A stretch of DNA of 64,000 bases, taken from assembly GCA_026874595.1 (NCBI GenBank), contig CM049308.1:79218124-79282123 (forward strand), given 5' to 3'. This DNA is from Sipunculus nudus. Its lineage: Eukaryota > Annelida > Sipuncula > Golfingiida > Sipunculidae. This document shows positions 10,267 to 22,657 of the stretch, one piece after another (position 1 is the first letter of the stretch; the number at the start of each line of letters is the position of its first letter). Under the pieces are notes generated by a model that saw only the letters and a program-made list of their open reading frames with translations, was not told the DNA's origin and made no database searches. Position numbers and translations under genes: made by a program.

Positions 10267-10470
10267 TGAGTAGTTCCACATGAGTACCTTAATGAGTACC
10301 TCACTGAGTAGTAATTGCGCATATCTCACCAGGCAAAGCGACTTCCACGCGCGCTACCTCTGACAACTGAACGAACTTATCTGACACGTGACAGACATAC
10401 CACTGACACACCGCTACGAAACACCTCAGCTCCACGTGTGATTAACCTGTCACCTCGCATCTCATATATA
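10267..10470 (+). promoter_or_regulatory. Promoter, array copy 6
   Basis: Both E-boxes intact (10385-10390, 10433-10438); TATATA 10465-10470. Confidence 0.65.
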
Positions 10471-10546
10471 CAGCTCCCACCACTCCAGCACTTCATATCC
10501 TGATTCTCCACACAACGAGTATCAACGTTCACAACAAAGCTCCGTC

Positions 10547-10906
10547 ATGCGCTTCATGCACCAATCTGACGCTGCTCCCTCCAGTATGGACACGGGTCTT
10601 TTGCAGTTCCGCTTTGACAGCACCAAACCCAAGTTTGAGAAAGCTTGTCAGCAACTCGTGCTGCTCAACAACACAATCAAATCCCTTGAAGTTCGTTACA
10701 AGCGAGCTGTAAAAAGAAACAAAAAAAACTTCCGTCACAACCTGCATGCCAAGCTTGCTGCTGTCGATAGACTGCGGACGTTGCTGCACCAGTATACCTG
10801 TCGCAAGGCTGATCAACTGGATCAGATGGAAGCTCAGCTCAGCCGTACCACTGTGACAGCCAGCGAAGTCTCCATGGAGACTATGGAGAACATTCTCTAT
10901 ACTTAA
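10547..10906 (+). CDS. Array gene copy 6, full length, most diverged protein
   Basis: Private changes are Asn59 to Lys, Val61 to Asn, Arg67 to His, Glu74 to Asp, Gly75 to Arg and Met116 to Ile. They cluster at the basic junction between the two predicted helices. The frame is still open to the normal stop. Confidence 0.6.
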   Translation: MRFMHQSDAAPSSMDTGLLQFRFDSTKPKFEKACQQLVLLNNTIKSLEVRYKRAVKRNKKNFRHNLHAKLAAVDRLRTLLHQYTCRKADQLDQMEAQLSRTTVTASEVSMETMENILYT

Positions 10907-10945
10907 ACTTCAAAACCGTGAAATACAGTGTCACGGAAAACAAAA

Positions 10946-10961
10946 TGCTCTTTTCAGAGCA
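10946..10961 (+). terminator. Histone-type 3' stem-loop, copy 6
   Basis: Intact hairpin, one base nearer the ATG because of a single-base deletion after the stop codon. Confidence 0.85.
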
Positions 10962-12257
10962 AACACGTCATCCTCATCTAGGTGTTTCTTTCGCTTTAAC
11001 AAATATTTACTATATGAAACTAAATTCACATGATATCAAAATATAAATAATCAATATATTTTGCAGACAATAACTACTCATTATGTGAGTTTTCCACAGA
11101 AATTATTATTGAAATATGACAGAATTTTATAGAAATCATGAATAAAAATAAATAAATTTACAAGTTATATTTAAGTCGTTTAGATTATCATGGTAATTTA
11201 AATTACTTTATACCGATCAATATTTTTTCACATAAAGCTGGGGTTTTTTTCTCTCCCGGGGGAATTTCGGGCTGGACGGGTGAAACCTGCTGCCGATATT
11301 CACGTTGTTTGTGAGAGAAGGCGCTGCGATAGCACTTCACTGAAGAAATCAGAATGTCATTTTCAAAGAATTTATGGCGAAATATATAAAACAATACCCC
11401 CTTAGGACACATGTGCTTGGCATCGTTCCCGAAGGTCGAAGACCAAACACGGGCATATCCAGGCGTGGCCACAGAGAATTAGCGTAACAAAATCGGCTGG
11501 TAACACCGCCGTTTCTAGATATAGAAATAATATATAAATATTCCTAAAGTCATAATATGACGACAGTCGCGTTTTATTTTCTTTCATAGAGGAAATTAAC
11601 ATTAGCTTCTTAATTCTATGAAAAACATTCATTGATCACAACTATACTCCAATAAATTTGCCACAAGATGTTCCATACCTTATATTTAAACAAAATAGGC
11701 ATAAATTATACAAAATGAACATTAAAAATATTATTAAAGATTGTCCATAAAATTTGAAAATATCTTCAAAGATAATATGACTCATCTGTTGATATCCCAT
11801 GTTTTTTACAGAGTGCGACATCTTTTACGCACACAATTGTGATAGGAATGTAACATTAATAGAAAATGACATGAACTTTCCTTTTTCCGATGACAAAACA
11901 ATTATTTTCCAACAGATACACTCCGTCTGTCACAATTTCCTGGAAATTTCTGTATCAACGGACCATCGGCTAGCCTGAACGATAATTCCGCTCAGCGGTC
12001 ATTACGACCAAACATTAAATCAGCCGTCGAGGTTGACTGACCTGGCCAAAACGGAAATTTACTCAAAATTTTCTCAACACTGTCAACATCAATGAGTTTA
12101 TGATTGATCATTCCCAAACAAAACAACATTAAGGTATTCTGAATTGGCTTTTTATTCACCTAGATCACGCACGGTGCCGTCATCTGTTGGCGGCCACCAA
12201 AATAACGGGAAAATACCTGCCATGTACCCGACCCACCATCTCTCGCTTGGCCGCCTC

Positions 12258-12461
12258 TGATTAGTTCCTCATGAGTACCTTAATGAGTACCTCACTGAGT
12301 AGTAATTGCGCATATCTCACCAGGCACAGCGACTTCCACGCGCGCTACCTCTGACAACTGAACGAACTTATCTGACACATCACAGACATACCACTGACAC
12401 ACCGCTACGAAACACCTCAGCTCCGAGTGTGATTAACCTGTCACCTCGCATCTCATATATA
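12258..12461 (+). promoter_or_regulatory. Degenerate promoter, array copy 7 (both E-boxes lost)
   Basis: E-box sites read CACATC (12376-12381) and CGAGTG (12424-12429). Only the TATATA at 12456-12461 remains. The gene it would drive is also truncated. Confidence 0.6.
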
Positions 12462-12537
12462 CAGCTCCCACCACTCCAGCACTTCATATCCTGATTCTCC
12501 ACACAACGAGTATCAACGTTCACAACAAAGCTCCGTC

Positions 12538-12867
12538 ATGCGCTTCATGCACCAATCTGACGCTGCTCCCTCCAGTATGGACACGGGTCTTTTGCAGTTC
12601 CGCTTTGACAGCACCAAACCCAAGTTTGAGAAAGCTTGTCAGCAACTCGTGCTGCTCAACAACACAATCAAATCCCTTGAAGTTCGTTACAAGCGAGCTG
12701 TAAAAAGAAACAACAAAGTCTTCCGTCACAACCTGCGTGCCAAGCTTGCTGCTGTCGAGGGACTGCGGGGTTTTTTCTCTCCCGGGGGAATTTCGGGCTG
12801 GACGGGTGAAACCTGCTGCCGATATTTTCATAATTTCCGAATCAGAATATTGACCGCTCTTCCGTAG
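12538..12867 (+). pseudogene. Array gene copy 7, 3'-truncated and fused to spacer
   Basis: Residues 1-77 are the family sequence. After the Arg77 codon the DNA jumps into the GC-richer block (GGTTTTTTCTCTCCCGG), adding 32 unrelated codons before a stop. About 463 bp are missing relative to a standard unit, including the second helix, the stop codon and the stem-loop. The two breakpoints share short CTGxGG homology, consistent with a microhomology deletion. Confidence 0.75.
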
Positions 12868-13828
12868 TTCACGTTGTTTGTGAGAGATGGCGCTGCGATA
12901 GCACTTCACTGAAGAAATCAGAATGTCATTTTCTAAGAATTATTGGCGAAATATATAAAACAATACCCCCTTTAGGACACATGTGCTTGGCATCGTTCCC
13001 GAAGGTCGAAGACCAAACACGGGCATATCCAGGCGTGGCCACAGAGAATTAGCGTAACAAAATCGGCTGGTAACACCGCCGTTTCTAGATATAGAAATAA
13101 TATATAAATATTCCTAAAGTCATAATATGACGACAGTCGAGTTTTATTTTCTTTCATAGAGGAAATTAACATTAGCTTCTAAATTCTATGAAAAACATTC
13201 AGTGATCACAACTATACTCTAATAAATTTGCAACAAGATGTTCCATACCTTATATATAAACAAAATAGGCATAAATTCTACAAAATGAACATCAAAAATA
13301 TTATTAAAGATTGTCCACAAAATTTGAAAATATCATCAAAGATAATATGACTCATCTGTTGATATCCCATGTTTTTTACCGAGTGCGACATCTTTTACGC
13401 ACGCAATTGTGATAGGAATGTAATATTAATAGAAAATGACATGAACTTTCCTTTTTTTCCGATGACAAAACAATTATTTCCAACAGATACACTCCGTCTG
13501 TCACAATTTCCTGGAAATGTCTGTGTCAACGGACCATCGGCTAGCCTGAACGATAATTTCACTGAGCGGTCATTACGACCAAACATTAAATCAGCCGTTG
13601 AAGTTGACTGACCTGGCCAAAACGGAAATTTACTCAAAATATTCTTAACACTGTCAACATCAATGAGTTTATGATTGATCATTCCCTAACAAAACAACTT
13701 TAAGATATTCTGAATCGGCTTTTTATTCACCTAGATCACGCACGGTGCCGTCATCTGTTGGCGGCCACCAAAATAACGGGAAAATACCTGCCATGTACCC
13801 GACCCACCATCTCTCGCTTGGCCGCCTC

Positions 13829-14032
13829 TGATTAGTTCCTCATGAGTACCTTAATGAGTACCTCACTGAGTAGTAATTGCGCATATCTCACCAGGCAAAG
13901 CGACTTCCACGCGCGCTACCTCTGACAACTGAACGAACTTATCTGACACGTGACAGACATACCACTGACACACCGCTACGAAACACCTCAGCTCCACGTG
14001 TGATTAACCTGTCACCTCGCATCTCATATATA
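13829..14032 (+). promoter_or_regulatory. Promoter, array copy 8
   Basis: The first TGAGTAG element is TGATTAG here, a variant also seen in copies 7, 10-14, 16 and 19. E-boxes 13947-13952 and 13995-14000; TATATA 14027-14032. Confidence 0.65.
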
Positions 14033-14108
14033 CAGCTCCCACCACTCCAGCACTTCATATCCTGATTCTCCACACAACGAGTATCAACGTTCACAACAAA
14101 GCTCCGTC

Positions 14109-14468
14109 ATGCGCTTCATGCACCAATCTGACGCTGCTCCCTCCAGTATGGACACGGGTCTTTTGCAGTTCCGCTTTGACAGCACCAAACCCAAGTTTGA
14201 GAAAGCTTGTCAGCAACTCGTGCTGCTCAACAACACAATCAAATCCCTTGAAGTTCGTTACAAGCGAGCTGTAAAAAGAAACAACAAAGTCTTCCGTCAC
14301 AACCTGCGTGCCAAGCTTGCTGCTGTCGAGGGACTGCGGACGTTGCTGCACCAGTATACCTGTCGCAAGGCTGATCAACTGGATCAGATGGAAGCTCAGC
14401 TCAGCCGTACCACTGTGACAGCCAGCGAAGTTTCCATGGAGACTATGGAGAACATGCTTTATACTTAA
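14109..14468 (+). CDS. Array gene copy 8, full length, consensus protein
   Basis: Same protein as copies 5, 14, 16 and 19. Lies directly after the deleted unit, so its ATG is only 1571 bp from that of copy 7. Confidence 0.7.
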   Translation: MRFMHQSDAAPSSMDTGLLQFRFDSTKPKFEKACQQLVLLNNTIKSLEVRYKRAVKRNNKVFRHNLRAKLAAVEGLRTLLHQYTCRKADQLDQMEAQLSRTTVTASEVSMETMENMLYT

Positions 14469-14508
14469 AACTTTAAACCCGTGAAATACAGTGTCACGGA
14501 AAACAAAA

Positions 14509-14524
14509 TGCTCTTTTCAGAGCA
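14509..14524 (+). terminator. Histone-type 3' stem-loop, copy 8
   Basis: Stem and loop intact. The 3' flank is CACACG instead of AACACG. Confidence 0.85.
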
Positions 14525-15862
14525 CACACGTCATCCTCATCTAGGTGTTTCTTTCGCTTTCCCAAATATTTACTATATGAAACTAAATTCACATGATATC
14601 AAAATATAAATAATCAATATATTTTACTGACAATAACTACTGATAATGTGAGTTTTCCACAGAAACTATTATTGAAATCTGACAGAATTTTATAGAAATC
14701 ATGAATAAAAATAAATAAATTTACAAGTTATTTTTAAGTCGTTTAGATTTTCATGGTAAATCAATTTCTTTATACCGATCAATATTTTTTCACATAAAGC
14801 TGGGATTTTTCTCTCCCGGGGGAATTTCGGGCTGGACGGGTGAAACCTGCTGCCGTTATTTTCATAATTTCCGATTCAGAATATTGACCGCTCTTCCGTA
14901 GTTCACGTTGTTTGTGAGAGATGGCGCTGCGATAGCACTTCACTGAAGAAATCAGAATGTCATTTTCTAAGAATTTATGGCGAAATATATAAAACGATAC
15001 CCCCCTTAGGACACATGTGCTTGGCATCGTTCCCGAAGGTCGAAGACCAAACACGGGCATATCTAGGCGTGGCAATAGAGAATTAGCGTAACAAAATCGG
15101 CTGGTAACACCGCCGTTTCTGGATATAGAAATAATATATAAATATTCCTAAAGTCATAATATGACGACAGTCGCGTTTTATTTTCTTTCATAGAGGAAAT
15201 TAACATTAGCTTCTAAATTCTATGAAAAACTTTCATTGATCACAACTATACTTCAATAAATTTGCCACAAGATGTTCCATACCTTATATTTAAACAAAAT
15301 AGGCATAAATTATACAAAATGAACATTAAAAATATTATTAAAGATTGTCCATAAAATTTGAAAATGTCTACAAAGATAACATGACTCATCTGTTGATATC
15401 CCATGTTTTTTACCGAGTGCGACATCTTTTACGCACACAATTGTGATAGGAATGTAACATTAATAGAAAATGACATGAACTTTCCTTTTTTCCGATAACA
15501 AAACAATTATTTTCCAACAGATACACTCCGTCTGTCACAATTTCCTGGAAATGTCTCTGTCAACGGACCATCGGCTAGCCTGAACGATAATTCCGCTGAG
15601 CGGTCATTATGACCAAACATTAAATCAGCCGTCGAAGTTGACTGACCTGGCCAAAACGGAAATTTACTCAAAATATTCTCAACACTGTCAACATCAATGA
15701 GTTTATGATTGATCATTCCCAAACAAAACAACTTTAAGATATTCCGAATCGGCTTTTTATTCACCTAGATCACGCACGGTGCCGTCATCTGTTGGCGGCC
15801 ACCAAAATAACGGGAAAATACCTGCCATGTACCCGACCCACCATCTCTCGCTTGGCCGCCTC

Positions 15863-16064
15863 TGAGTAGTTCCACATGAGTACCTTAATGAGTACCTCAC
15901 TGACTAGTAATTGCGCATATCGCACAAGGCTCAGCGACTTCCACGCGCTACCTCTGACAACTGAACGAACTTATCTGACACGTGACAGACATACCACTGA
16001 CACACCGCTACGAAACACCTCAGCTCCACGTGTGATTAACCTGTCACCTCGCATCTCATATATA
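15863..16064 (+). promoter_or_regulatory. Promoter, array copy 9
   Basis: A 2-bp deletion in the CGCGCG tract upstream and a TGACTAG change in the last TGAGTAG element. E-boxes 15979-15984 and 16027-16032; TATATA 16059-16064. Confidence 0.65.
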
Positions 16065-16140
16065 CAGCTCCCACCACTCCAGCACTTCATATCCTGATTC
16101 TCCACACAACGAGTATCAACGTTCACAACAAAGCTCCGTC

Positions 16141-16500
16141 ATGCGCTTCATGCACCAATCTGACGCTGCTCCCTCCAGTATGGACACGGGTCTTTTGCAG
16201 TTCCGCTTTGACAGCACCAAACCCAAGTTTGAGAAAGCTTGTCAGCAACTCGTGCTGCTCAACAACACAATCAAATCCCTTGAAGTTCGTTACAAGCGAG
16301 CTGTAAAAAGAAACAACAAAGTCTTCCGTCACAACCTGCGTGCCAAGCTTGCTGCTGTCGAGGGACTGCGGACGTTGCTGCACCAGTATACCTGTCGCAA
16401 GGCTGATCAACTGGATCAGATGGAAGCTCAGCTTAGCCGTACTACTGTGACAGCCAGCGAAGTCTCCATCGAGAATATGGAGAACGTGCTCTATACTTAA
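16141..16500 (+). CDS. Array gene copy 9, full length
   Basis: Differs from consensus only near the C-terminus: Met110 to Ile, Thr112 to Asn, Met116 to Val. Confidence 0.7.
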   Translation: MRFMHQSDAAPSSMDTGLLQFRFDSTKPKFEKACQQLVLLNNTIKSLEVRYKRAVKRNNKVFRHNLRAKLAAVEGLRTLLHQYTCRKADQLDQMEAQLSRTTVTASEVSIENMENVLYT

Positions 16501-16540
16501 AACTTCAAAACCGTGAAATACAGTGTCACGGAAAACAAAA

Positions 16541-16556
16541 TGCTCTTTTCAGAGCA
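16541..16556 (+). terminator. Histone-type 3' stem-loop, copy 9
   Basis: Intact hairpin with AACACG 3' flank. Confidence 0.85.
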
Positions 16557-17893
16557 AACACGTCATCCTCATCTAGGTGTTTCTTTCGCTTTCCCAAATA
16601 TTTACTATATGAAACTAAATTCACATGATATCAAAATATAAATAATCAATATATTTTACTGACAATGACTACTGATAATGTGAGTTTTCCACAGAAACTA
16701 TTATTGAAATATGACAGAATTTTATAGAAATCATGAATAAAAATAATAAATTTACAAGTTATATTTAAGTCGTTTAGATTATCATGGTAATTTAAATTAC
16801 TTTATACCGATCAATATTTTTTCACATAAAGCTGGGGGTTTATCTCTCCCGGGGGAATTTCGGGCTGGACGGGTGAAACCTGCTGCCGTTATTTTCATAA
16901 TTTCCGATTCAGAATATTGACCGCTCTTCCGTAGTTCACGTTGTTTGTGAGAGATGGCGCTGCGATAGCACTTCACTAAAGAAATCAGAATGTCATTTTC
17001 TAAGAATTTATGGCGAAATACATAAAACAATACCCCCTTAGGACACATGTGCTTGGCATCGTTCCCGAAGGTCGAAGACCAAACACGGGCATATCCAGGC
17101 GTGGCCACAGAGAATTAGCGTAACAAAATCGGCTGGTAACACCGCCGTTTCTAGATATAGAAATAATATATAAATATTCCTAAAGTCATAATATGACGAC
17201 AGTCGCGTTTTATTTTCTTTCATAGAGGAAATTAACATAAGCTTCTAAATTCCATGAAAAACATTCATTGATCACAACTATACTCCAATAAATTTGCCAC
17301 AAAATGTTCCATACCTTATATTTAAACAAAATAGGCATAAATTATACAAAATGAACATTAAAAATATTATTAAAGATTGTCCATAAAATTTGAAAATATC
17401 TTCAAAGATAATATGACTCATCTGTTGATATCCCATGTTTTTTACCGAGTGCGACGTCTTTTACGCACACAATTGTGATAGGAAGGTAACATAAATAGAA
17501 AATGACATGAACTTTCCTTTTTTCCGATGACAAAACAATTATTTCCAACAGATACACTCCGTCTGTCACAATTTCCTGGAAATGTCTGTGTCAACGGACC
17601 ATCGGCTAGCCTGAACGATAATTCCACTGAGCGGTCATTACGACCAAACATTAAATCAGCCGTTGAAGTTGACTGACCTGGCCAAAACGGAAATTTACTC
17701 AAAATATTCTTAACACTGTCAACATCAATGAGTTTATGATTGATCATTCCCTAACAAAACAACTTTAAGATATTCTTAATCGGCTTTTTATTCACCTAGA
17801 TCACGCACGGTGCCGTCATCTGTTGGCGGCCACCAAAATAACGGGAAAATACCTGCCATGTACCCGACCCACCATCTCTCGCTAGGCCGCCTC

Positions 17894-18097
17894 TGATTAG
17901 TTCCTCATGAGTACCTTAATGAGTACCTCACTGAGTAGTAATTGCGCATATCTCACCAGGCAAAGCGACTTCCACGCGCGCTACCTCTGACAACTGAACG
18001 AACTTATCTGACACGTGACAGACATACCACTGACACACCGCTACGAAACACCTCAGCTCCACGTGTGATTAACCTGTCACCTCGCATCTCATATATA
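17894..18097 (+). promoter_or_regulatory. Promoter, array copy 10
   Basis: E-boxes 18012-18017 and 18060-18065; TATATA 18092-18097. Confidence 0.65.
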
Positions 18098-18173
18098 CAG
18101 CTCCCACCACTCCAGCACTTCATATCCTGATTCTCCACACAACGAGTATCAACGTTCACAACAAAGCTCCGTC

Positions 18174-18533
18174 ATGCGCTTCATGCACCAATCTGACGCT
18201 GCTCCCTCCAGTATGGACACGGGTCTTTTGCAGTTCCGCTTTGACAGCACCAAACCCAAGTTTGAGAAAGCTTGTCAGCAACTCGTGCTGCTCAACAACA
18301 CAATCAAATCCCTTGAAGGTCGTTACAAGCGAGCTGTAAAAAGAAACAACAAAGTCTTCCGTCACAACCTGCGTGCCAAGCTTGCTGCTGTCGAGGGACT
18401 GCGGACGTTGCTGCACCAGTATACCTGTCGCAAGGCTGATCAACTGGATCAGATGGAAGCTCAGCTCAGCCGTACCACTGTGACAGCCAGCGAAGTCTCC
18501 ATGGAGACTATGGAGAACATGCTTTATACTTAA
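18174..18533 (+). CDS. Array gene copy 10, full length
   Basis: Single change from consensus, Val49 to Gly, which puts a glycine in the first predicted helix. Shared only with copy 12. Confidence 0.7.
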   Translation: MRFMHQSDAAPSSMDTGLLQFRFDSTKPKFEKACQQLVLLNNTIKSLEGRYKRAVKRNNKVFRHNLRAKLAAVEGLRTLLHQYTCRKADQLDQMEAQLSRTTVTASEVSMETMENMLYT

Positions 18534-18573
18534 AACTTCAAAACCGTGAAATACAGTGTCACGGAAAACAAAA

Positions 18574-18589
18574 TGCTCTTTTCAGAGCA
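18574..18589 (+). terminator. Histone-type 3' stem-loop, copy 10
   Basis: Intact hairpin. Downstream CATCCAGG replaces CATCTAGG, as in copies 12, 14, 16, 17 and 19. Confidence 0.85.
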
Positions 18590-19927
18590 AACACGTCATC
18601 CTCATCCAGGTGTTTCTTTCGCTTTCCCAAATATTTACTATATGAAACTAAATTCACATGATATCAAAATATAAATAATCAATATATTTTACTGACAATA
18701 ACTGCTGATAATGTGAGTTTTCCACAGAAACTATTATTGAAATATGACAGAATTTTATAGAAATCATGAATAAAAATAAATAAATTTACAAGTTATATTT
18801 AAGTCGTTTAGATTATCATGGTAATTTAAATTACTTTATACCGATCAATATTTTTTCACATAAAGCTGGGGGTTTTTCTCTCCCGGGGGAATTTCGGGCT
18901 GGACGGGTGAAACCTGCTGCCGTTATTTTCATAATTTCCGATTCAGAATATTGACCGCTCTTCCGTAGTTCACGTTGTTTGTGAGAGATGGCGCTGCGAT
19001 AGCACTTCACTAAAGAAATCAGAATGTCATTTTCTAAGAATTTATGGCGAAATACATAAAACAATACCCCCTTAGGACACATGTGCTTGGCATCGTTCCC
19101 GAAGGTCGAAGACCAAACACGGGCATATCCAGGCGTGGCCACAGAGAATTAGCGTAACAAAATCGGCTGGTAACACCGCCGTTTCTAGATATAGAAATAA
19201 TATATAAATATTCCTAAAGTCATAATATGACGACAGTCGCGTTTTATTTTCTTTCATAGAGGAAATTAACATTAGCTTCTAAATTCTATGAAAAACATTC
19301 ATTGATCACAACTATACTCCAATAAATTTGCCACAAAATGTTCCATACCTTATATTTAAACAAAATAGGCATAAATTATACAAAATGAACATTAAAAATA
19401 TTATTAAAGATTGTCCATAAAATTTGAAAATATCTTCAAAGATAATATGACTCATCTGTTGATATCCCATGTTTTTTACCGAGTGCGACGTCTTTTACGC
19501 ACACAATTGTGATAGAAAGGTAACATTAATAGAAAATGACATGAACTTTCCTTTTTTCCGATGACAAAACAATTATTTCCAACAGATACACTCAGTCTGT
19601 CACAATTTCCTGGAAATGTCTGTGTCAACGGACCATCGGCTAGCCTGAACGATAATTCCACTGAGCGGTCATTACGACCAAACATTAAATCAGCCGTTGA
19701 AGTTGACTGACCTGGCCAAAACGGAAATTTACTCAAAATATTCTTAACACTGTCAACATCAATGAGTTTATGATTGATCATTCCCTAACAAAACAACTTT
19801 AAGATATTCTGAATCGGCTTTTTATTCACCTAGATCACGCACGGTGCCGTCATCTGTTGGCGGCCACCAAAATAACGGGAAAATACCTGCCATGTACCCG
19901 ACCCACCATCTCTCGCTTGGCCGCCTC

Positions 19928-20131
19928 TGATTAGTTCCTCATGAGTACCTTAATGAGTACCTCACTGAGTAGTAATTGCGCATATCTCACCAGGCAAAGC
20001 GACTTCCACGCGCGCTACCTCTGACAACTGAACGAACTTATCTGACACGTGACAGACATACCACTGACACACCGCTACGAAACACCTCAGCTCCACGTGT
20101 GATTAACCTGTCACCTCGAATCTCATATATA
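19928..20131 (+). promoter_or_regulatory. Promoter, array copy 11
   Basis: E-boxes 20046-20051 and 20094-20099; TATATA 20126-20131. Confidence 0.65.
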
Positions 20132-20207
20132 CAGCTCCCACCACTCCAGCACTTCATATACTGATTCTCCACACAACGAGTATCAACGTTCACAACAAAG
20201 CTCCGTC

Positions 20208-20567
20208 ATGCGCTTCATGCACCAATCTGACGCTGCTCCCTCCAGTATGGACACGGGTCTTTTGCAGTTCCGCTTTGACAGCACCAAACCCAAGTTTGAG
20301 AAAGCTTGTCAGCAACTCGTGCTGCTCAACAACACAATCAAATCCCTTGAAGTTCGTTACAAGCGAGCTGTAAAAAGAAACAACAAAGTCTTCCGTCACA
20401 ACCTGCGTGCCAAGCTTGCTGCTGTCGAGGGACTGCGGACGTTGCTGCACCAGTATACCTGTCGCAAGGCTGATCAACTGGATCAGATGGAAGCTCAGCT
20501 CAGCCGTACCACTGTGACAGCCAGCGAAGTTTCCATGGAGACTATGGAGAACATGCTTTATAATTAA
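20208..20567 (+). CDS. Array gene copy 11, full length
   Basis: Consensus except Thr119 to Asn at the last residue, shared with copy 13. Confidence 0.7.
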   Translation: MRFMHQSDAAPSSMDTGLLQFRFDSTKPKFEKACQQLVLLNNTIKSLEVRYKRAVKRNNKVFRHNLRAKLAAVEGLRTLLHQYTCRKADQLDQMEAQLSRTTVTASEVSMETMENMLYN

Positions 20568-20607
20568 AACTTTAAACCCGTGAAATACAGTGTCACGGAA
20601 AACAAAA

Positions 20608-20623
20608 TGCTCTTTTCAGAGCA
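20608..20623 (+). terminator. Histone-type 3' stem-loop, copy 11
   Basis: Intact hairpin. Confidence 0.85.
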
Positions 20624-21961
20624 AACACGTCATCCTCATCTAGGTGTTTCTTTCGCTTTCCCAAATATTTACTATATGAAACTAAATTCACATGATATCA
20701 AAATATAAATAATCAATATATTTTACTGACAATAACTACTGATAATGTGAGTTTTCCACAGAAACTATTATTGAAATATGACAGAATTTTATAGAAATCA
20801 TGAATAAAAATAAATAAATTTACAAGTTATATTTAAGTCGTTTAGATTATCATGGTAATTTAAATTACTTTATACCGATCAATATTTTTTCACATAAAGC
20901 TGGGGGTTTTTCTCTCCTGGGGGAATTTCGGGCTGGACGGGTGAAACCTGCTGCCGTTATTTTCATAATTTCCGATTCAGAATATTGACCGCTCTTCCGT
21001 AGTTCACGTTGTTTGTGAGAGATGGCGCTGCGATAGCACTTCACTAAAGAAATCAGAATGTCATTTTCTAAGAATTTATGGCGAAATACATAAAACAATA
21101 CCCCCTTAGGACACATGTGCTTGGCATCGTTCCCGAAGGTCGAAGACCAAACACGGGCATATCCAGGCGTGGCCACAGAGTATTAGCGTAACAAAATCGG
21201 CTGGTAACACCGCCGTTTCTAGATATAGAAATAATATATAAATATTCCTAAAGTCATAATATGACGACAGTCGCGTTTTATTTTCTTTCATAGAGGAAAT
21301 TAACTTTAGCTTCTAAATTCTATGAAAAACATTCATTGATCACAACTATACTCCAATAAATTTGCCACAAAATGTTCCATACCTTATATTTAAACAAAAT
21401 AGGCATAAATTATACAAAATGAACATTAAAAATATTATTAAAGATTGTCCATAAAATTTGAAAATATCTTCAAAGATAATATGACTCATCTGTTGATATC
21501 CCATGTTTTTTACCGAGTGCGACGTCTTTTACGCACACAATTGTGATAGGAAGGTAACATTAATAGAAAATGACATGAACTTTCCTTTTTTCCGATGACA
21601 AAACAATTATTTCCAACAGATACACTCCGTCTGTCACAATTTCCTGGAAATGTCTGTGTCAACGGACCATCGGCTAGCCTGAACGATAATTCCACTGAGC
21701 GGTCATTACGACCAAACATTAAATCAGCCGTTGAAGTTGACTGACCTGGCCAAAACGGAAATTTACTCAAAATATTCTTAACACTGTCAACATCAATGAG
21801 TTTATGATTGATCATTCCCTAACAAAACAACTTTAAGATATTCTTAATCGGCTTTTTATTCACCTAGATCACGCACGGTGCCGTCATCTGTTGGCGGCCA
21901 CCAAAATAACGGGAAAATACCTGCCATGTACCCGACCCACCATCTCTCGCTAGGCCGCCTC

Positions 21962-22165
21962 TGATTAGTTCCTCATGAGTACCTTAATGAGTACCTCACT
22001 GAGTAGTAATTGCGCATATCTCACCAGGCAAAGCGACTTCCACGCGCGCTACCTCTGACAACTGAACGAACTTATCTGACACGTGACAGACATACCACTG
22101 ACACACCGCTACGAAACACCTCAGCTCCACGTGTGATTAACCTGTCACCTCGCATCTCATATATA
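21962..22165 (+). promoter_or_regulatory. Promoter, array copy 12
   Basis: E-boxes 22080-22085 and 22128-22133; TATATA 22160-22165. Confidence 0.65.
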
Positions 22166-22241
22166 CAGCTCCCACCACTCCAGCACTTCATATCCTGATT
22201 CTCCACACAACGAGTATCAACGTTCACAACAAAGCTCCGTC

Positions 22242-22601
22242 ATGCGCTTCATGCACCAATCTGACGCTGCTCCCTCCAGTATGGACACGGGTCTTTTGCA
22301 GTTCCGCTTTGACAGCACCAAACCCAAGTTTGAGAAAGCTTGTCAGCAACTCGTGCTGCTCAACAACACAATCAAATCCCTTGAAGGTCGTTACAAGCGA
22401 GCTGTAAAAAGAAACAACAAAGTCTTCCGTCACAACCTGCGTGCCAAGCTTGCTGCTGTCGAGGGACTGCGGACGTTGCTGCACCAGTATACCTGTCGCA
22501 AGGCTGATCAACTGGATCAGATGGAAGCTCAGCTCAGCCGTACCACTGTGACAGCCAGCGAAGTCTCCATGGAGACTATGGAGAACATGCTTTATACTTA
22601 A
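22242..22601 (+). CDS. Array gene copy 12, full length
   Basis: Gly49 as in copy 10, 4068 bp upstream. Confidence 0.7.
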   Translation: MRFMHQSDAAPSSMDTGLLQFRFDSTKPKFEKACQQLVLLNNTIKSLEGRYKRAVKRNNKVFRHNLRAKLAAVEGLRTLLHQYTCRKADQLDQMEAQLSRTTVTASEVSMETMENMLYT

Positions 22602-22641
22602 AACTTCAAAACCGTGAAATACAGTGTCACGGAAAACAAAA

Positions 22642-22657
22642 TGCTCTTTTCAGAGCA
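22642..22657 (+). terminator. Histone-type 3' stem-loop, copy 12
   Basis: Intact hairpin. Confidence 0.85.
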
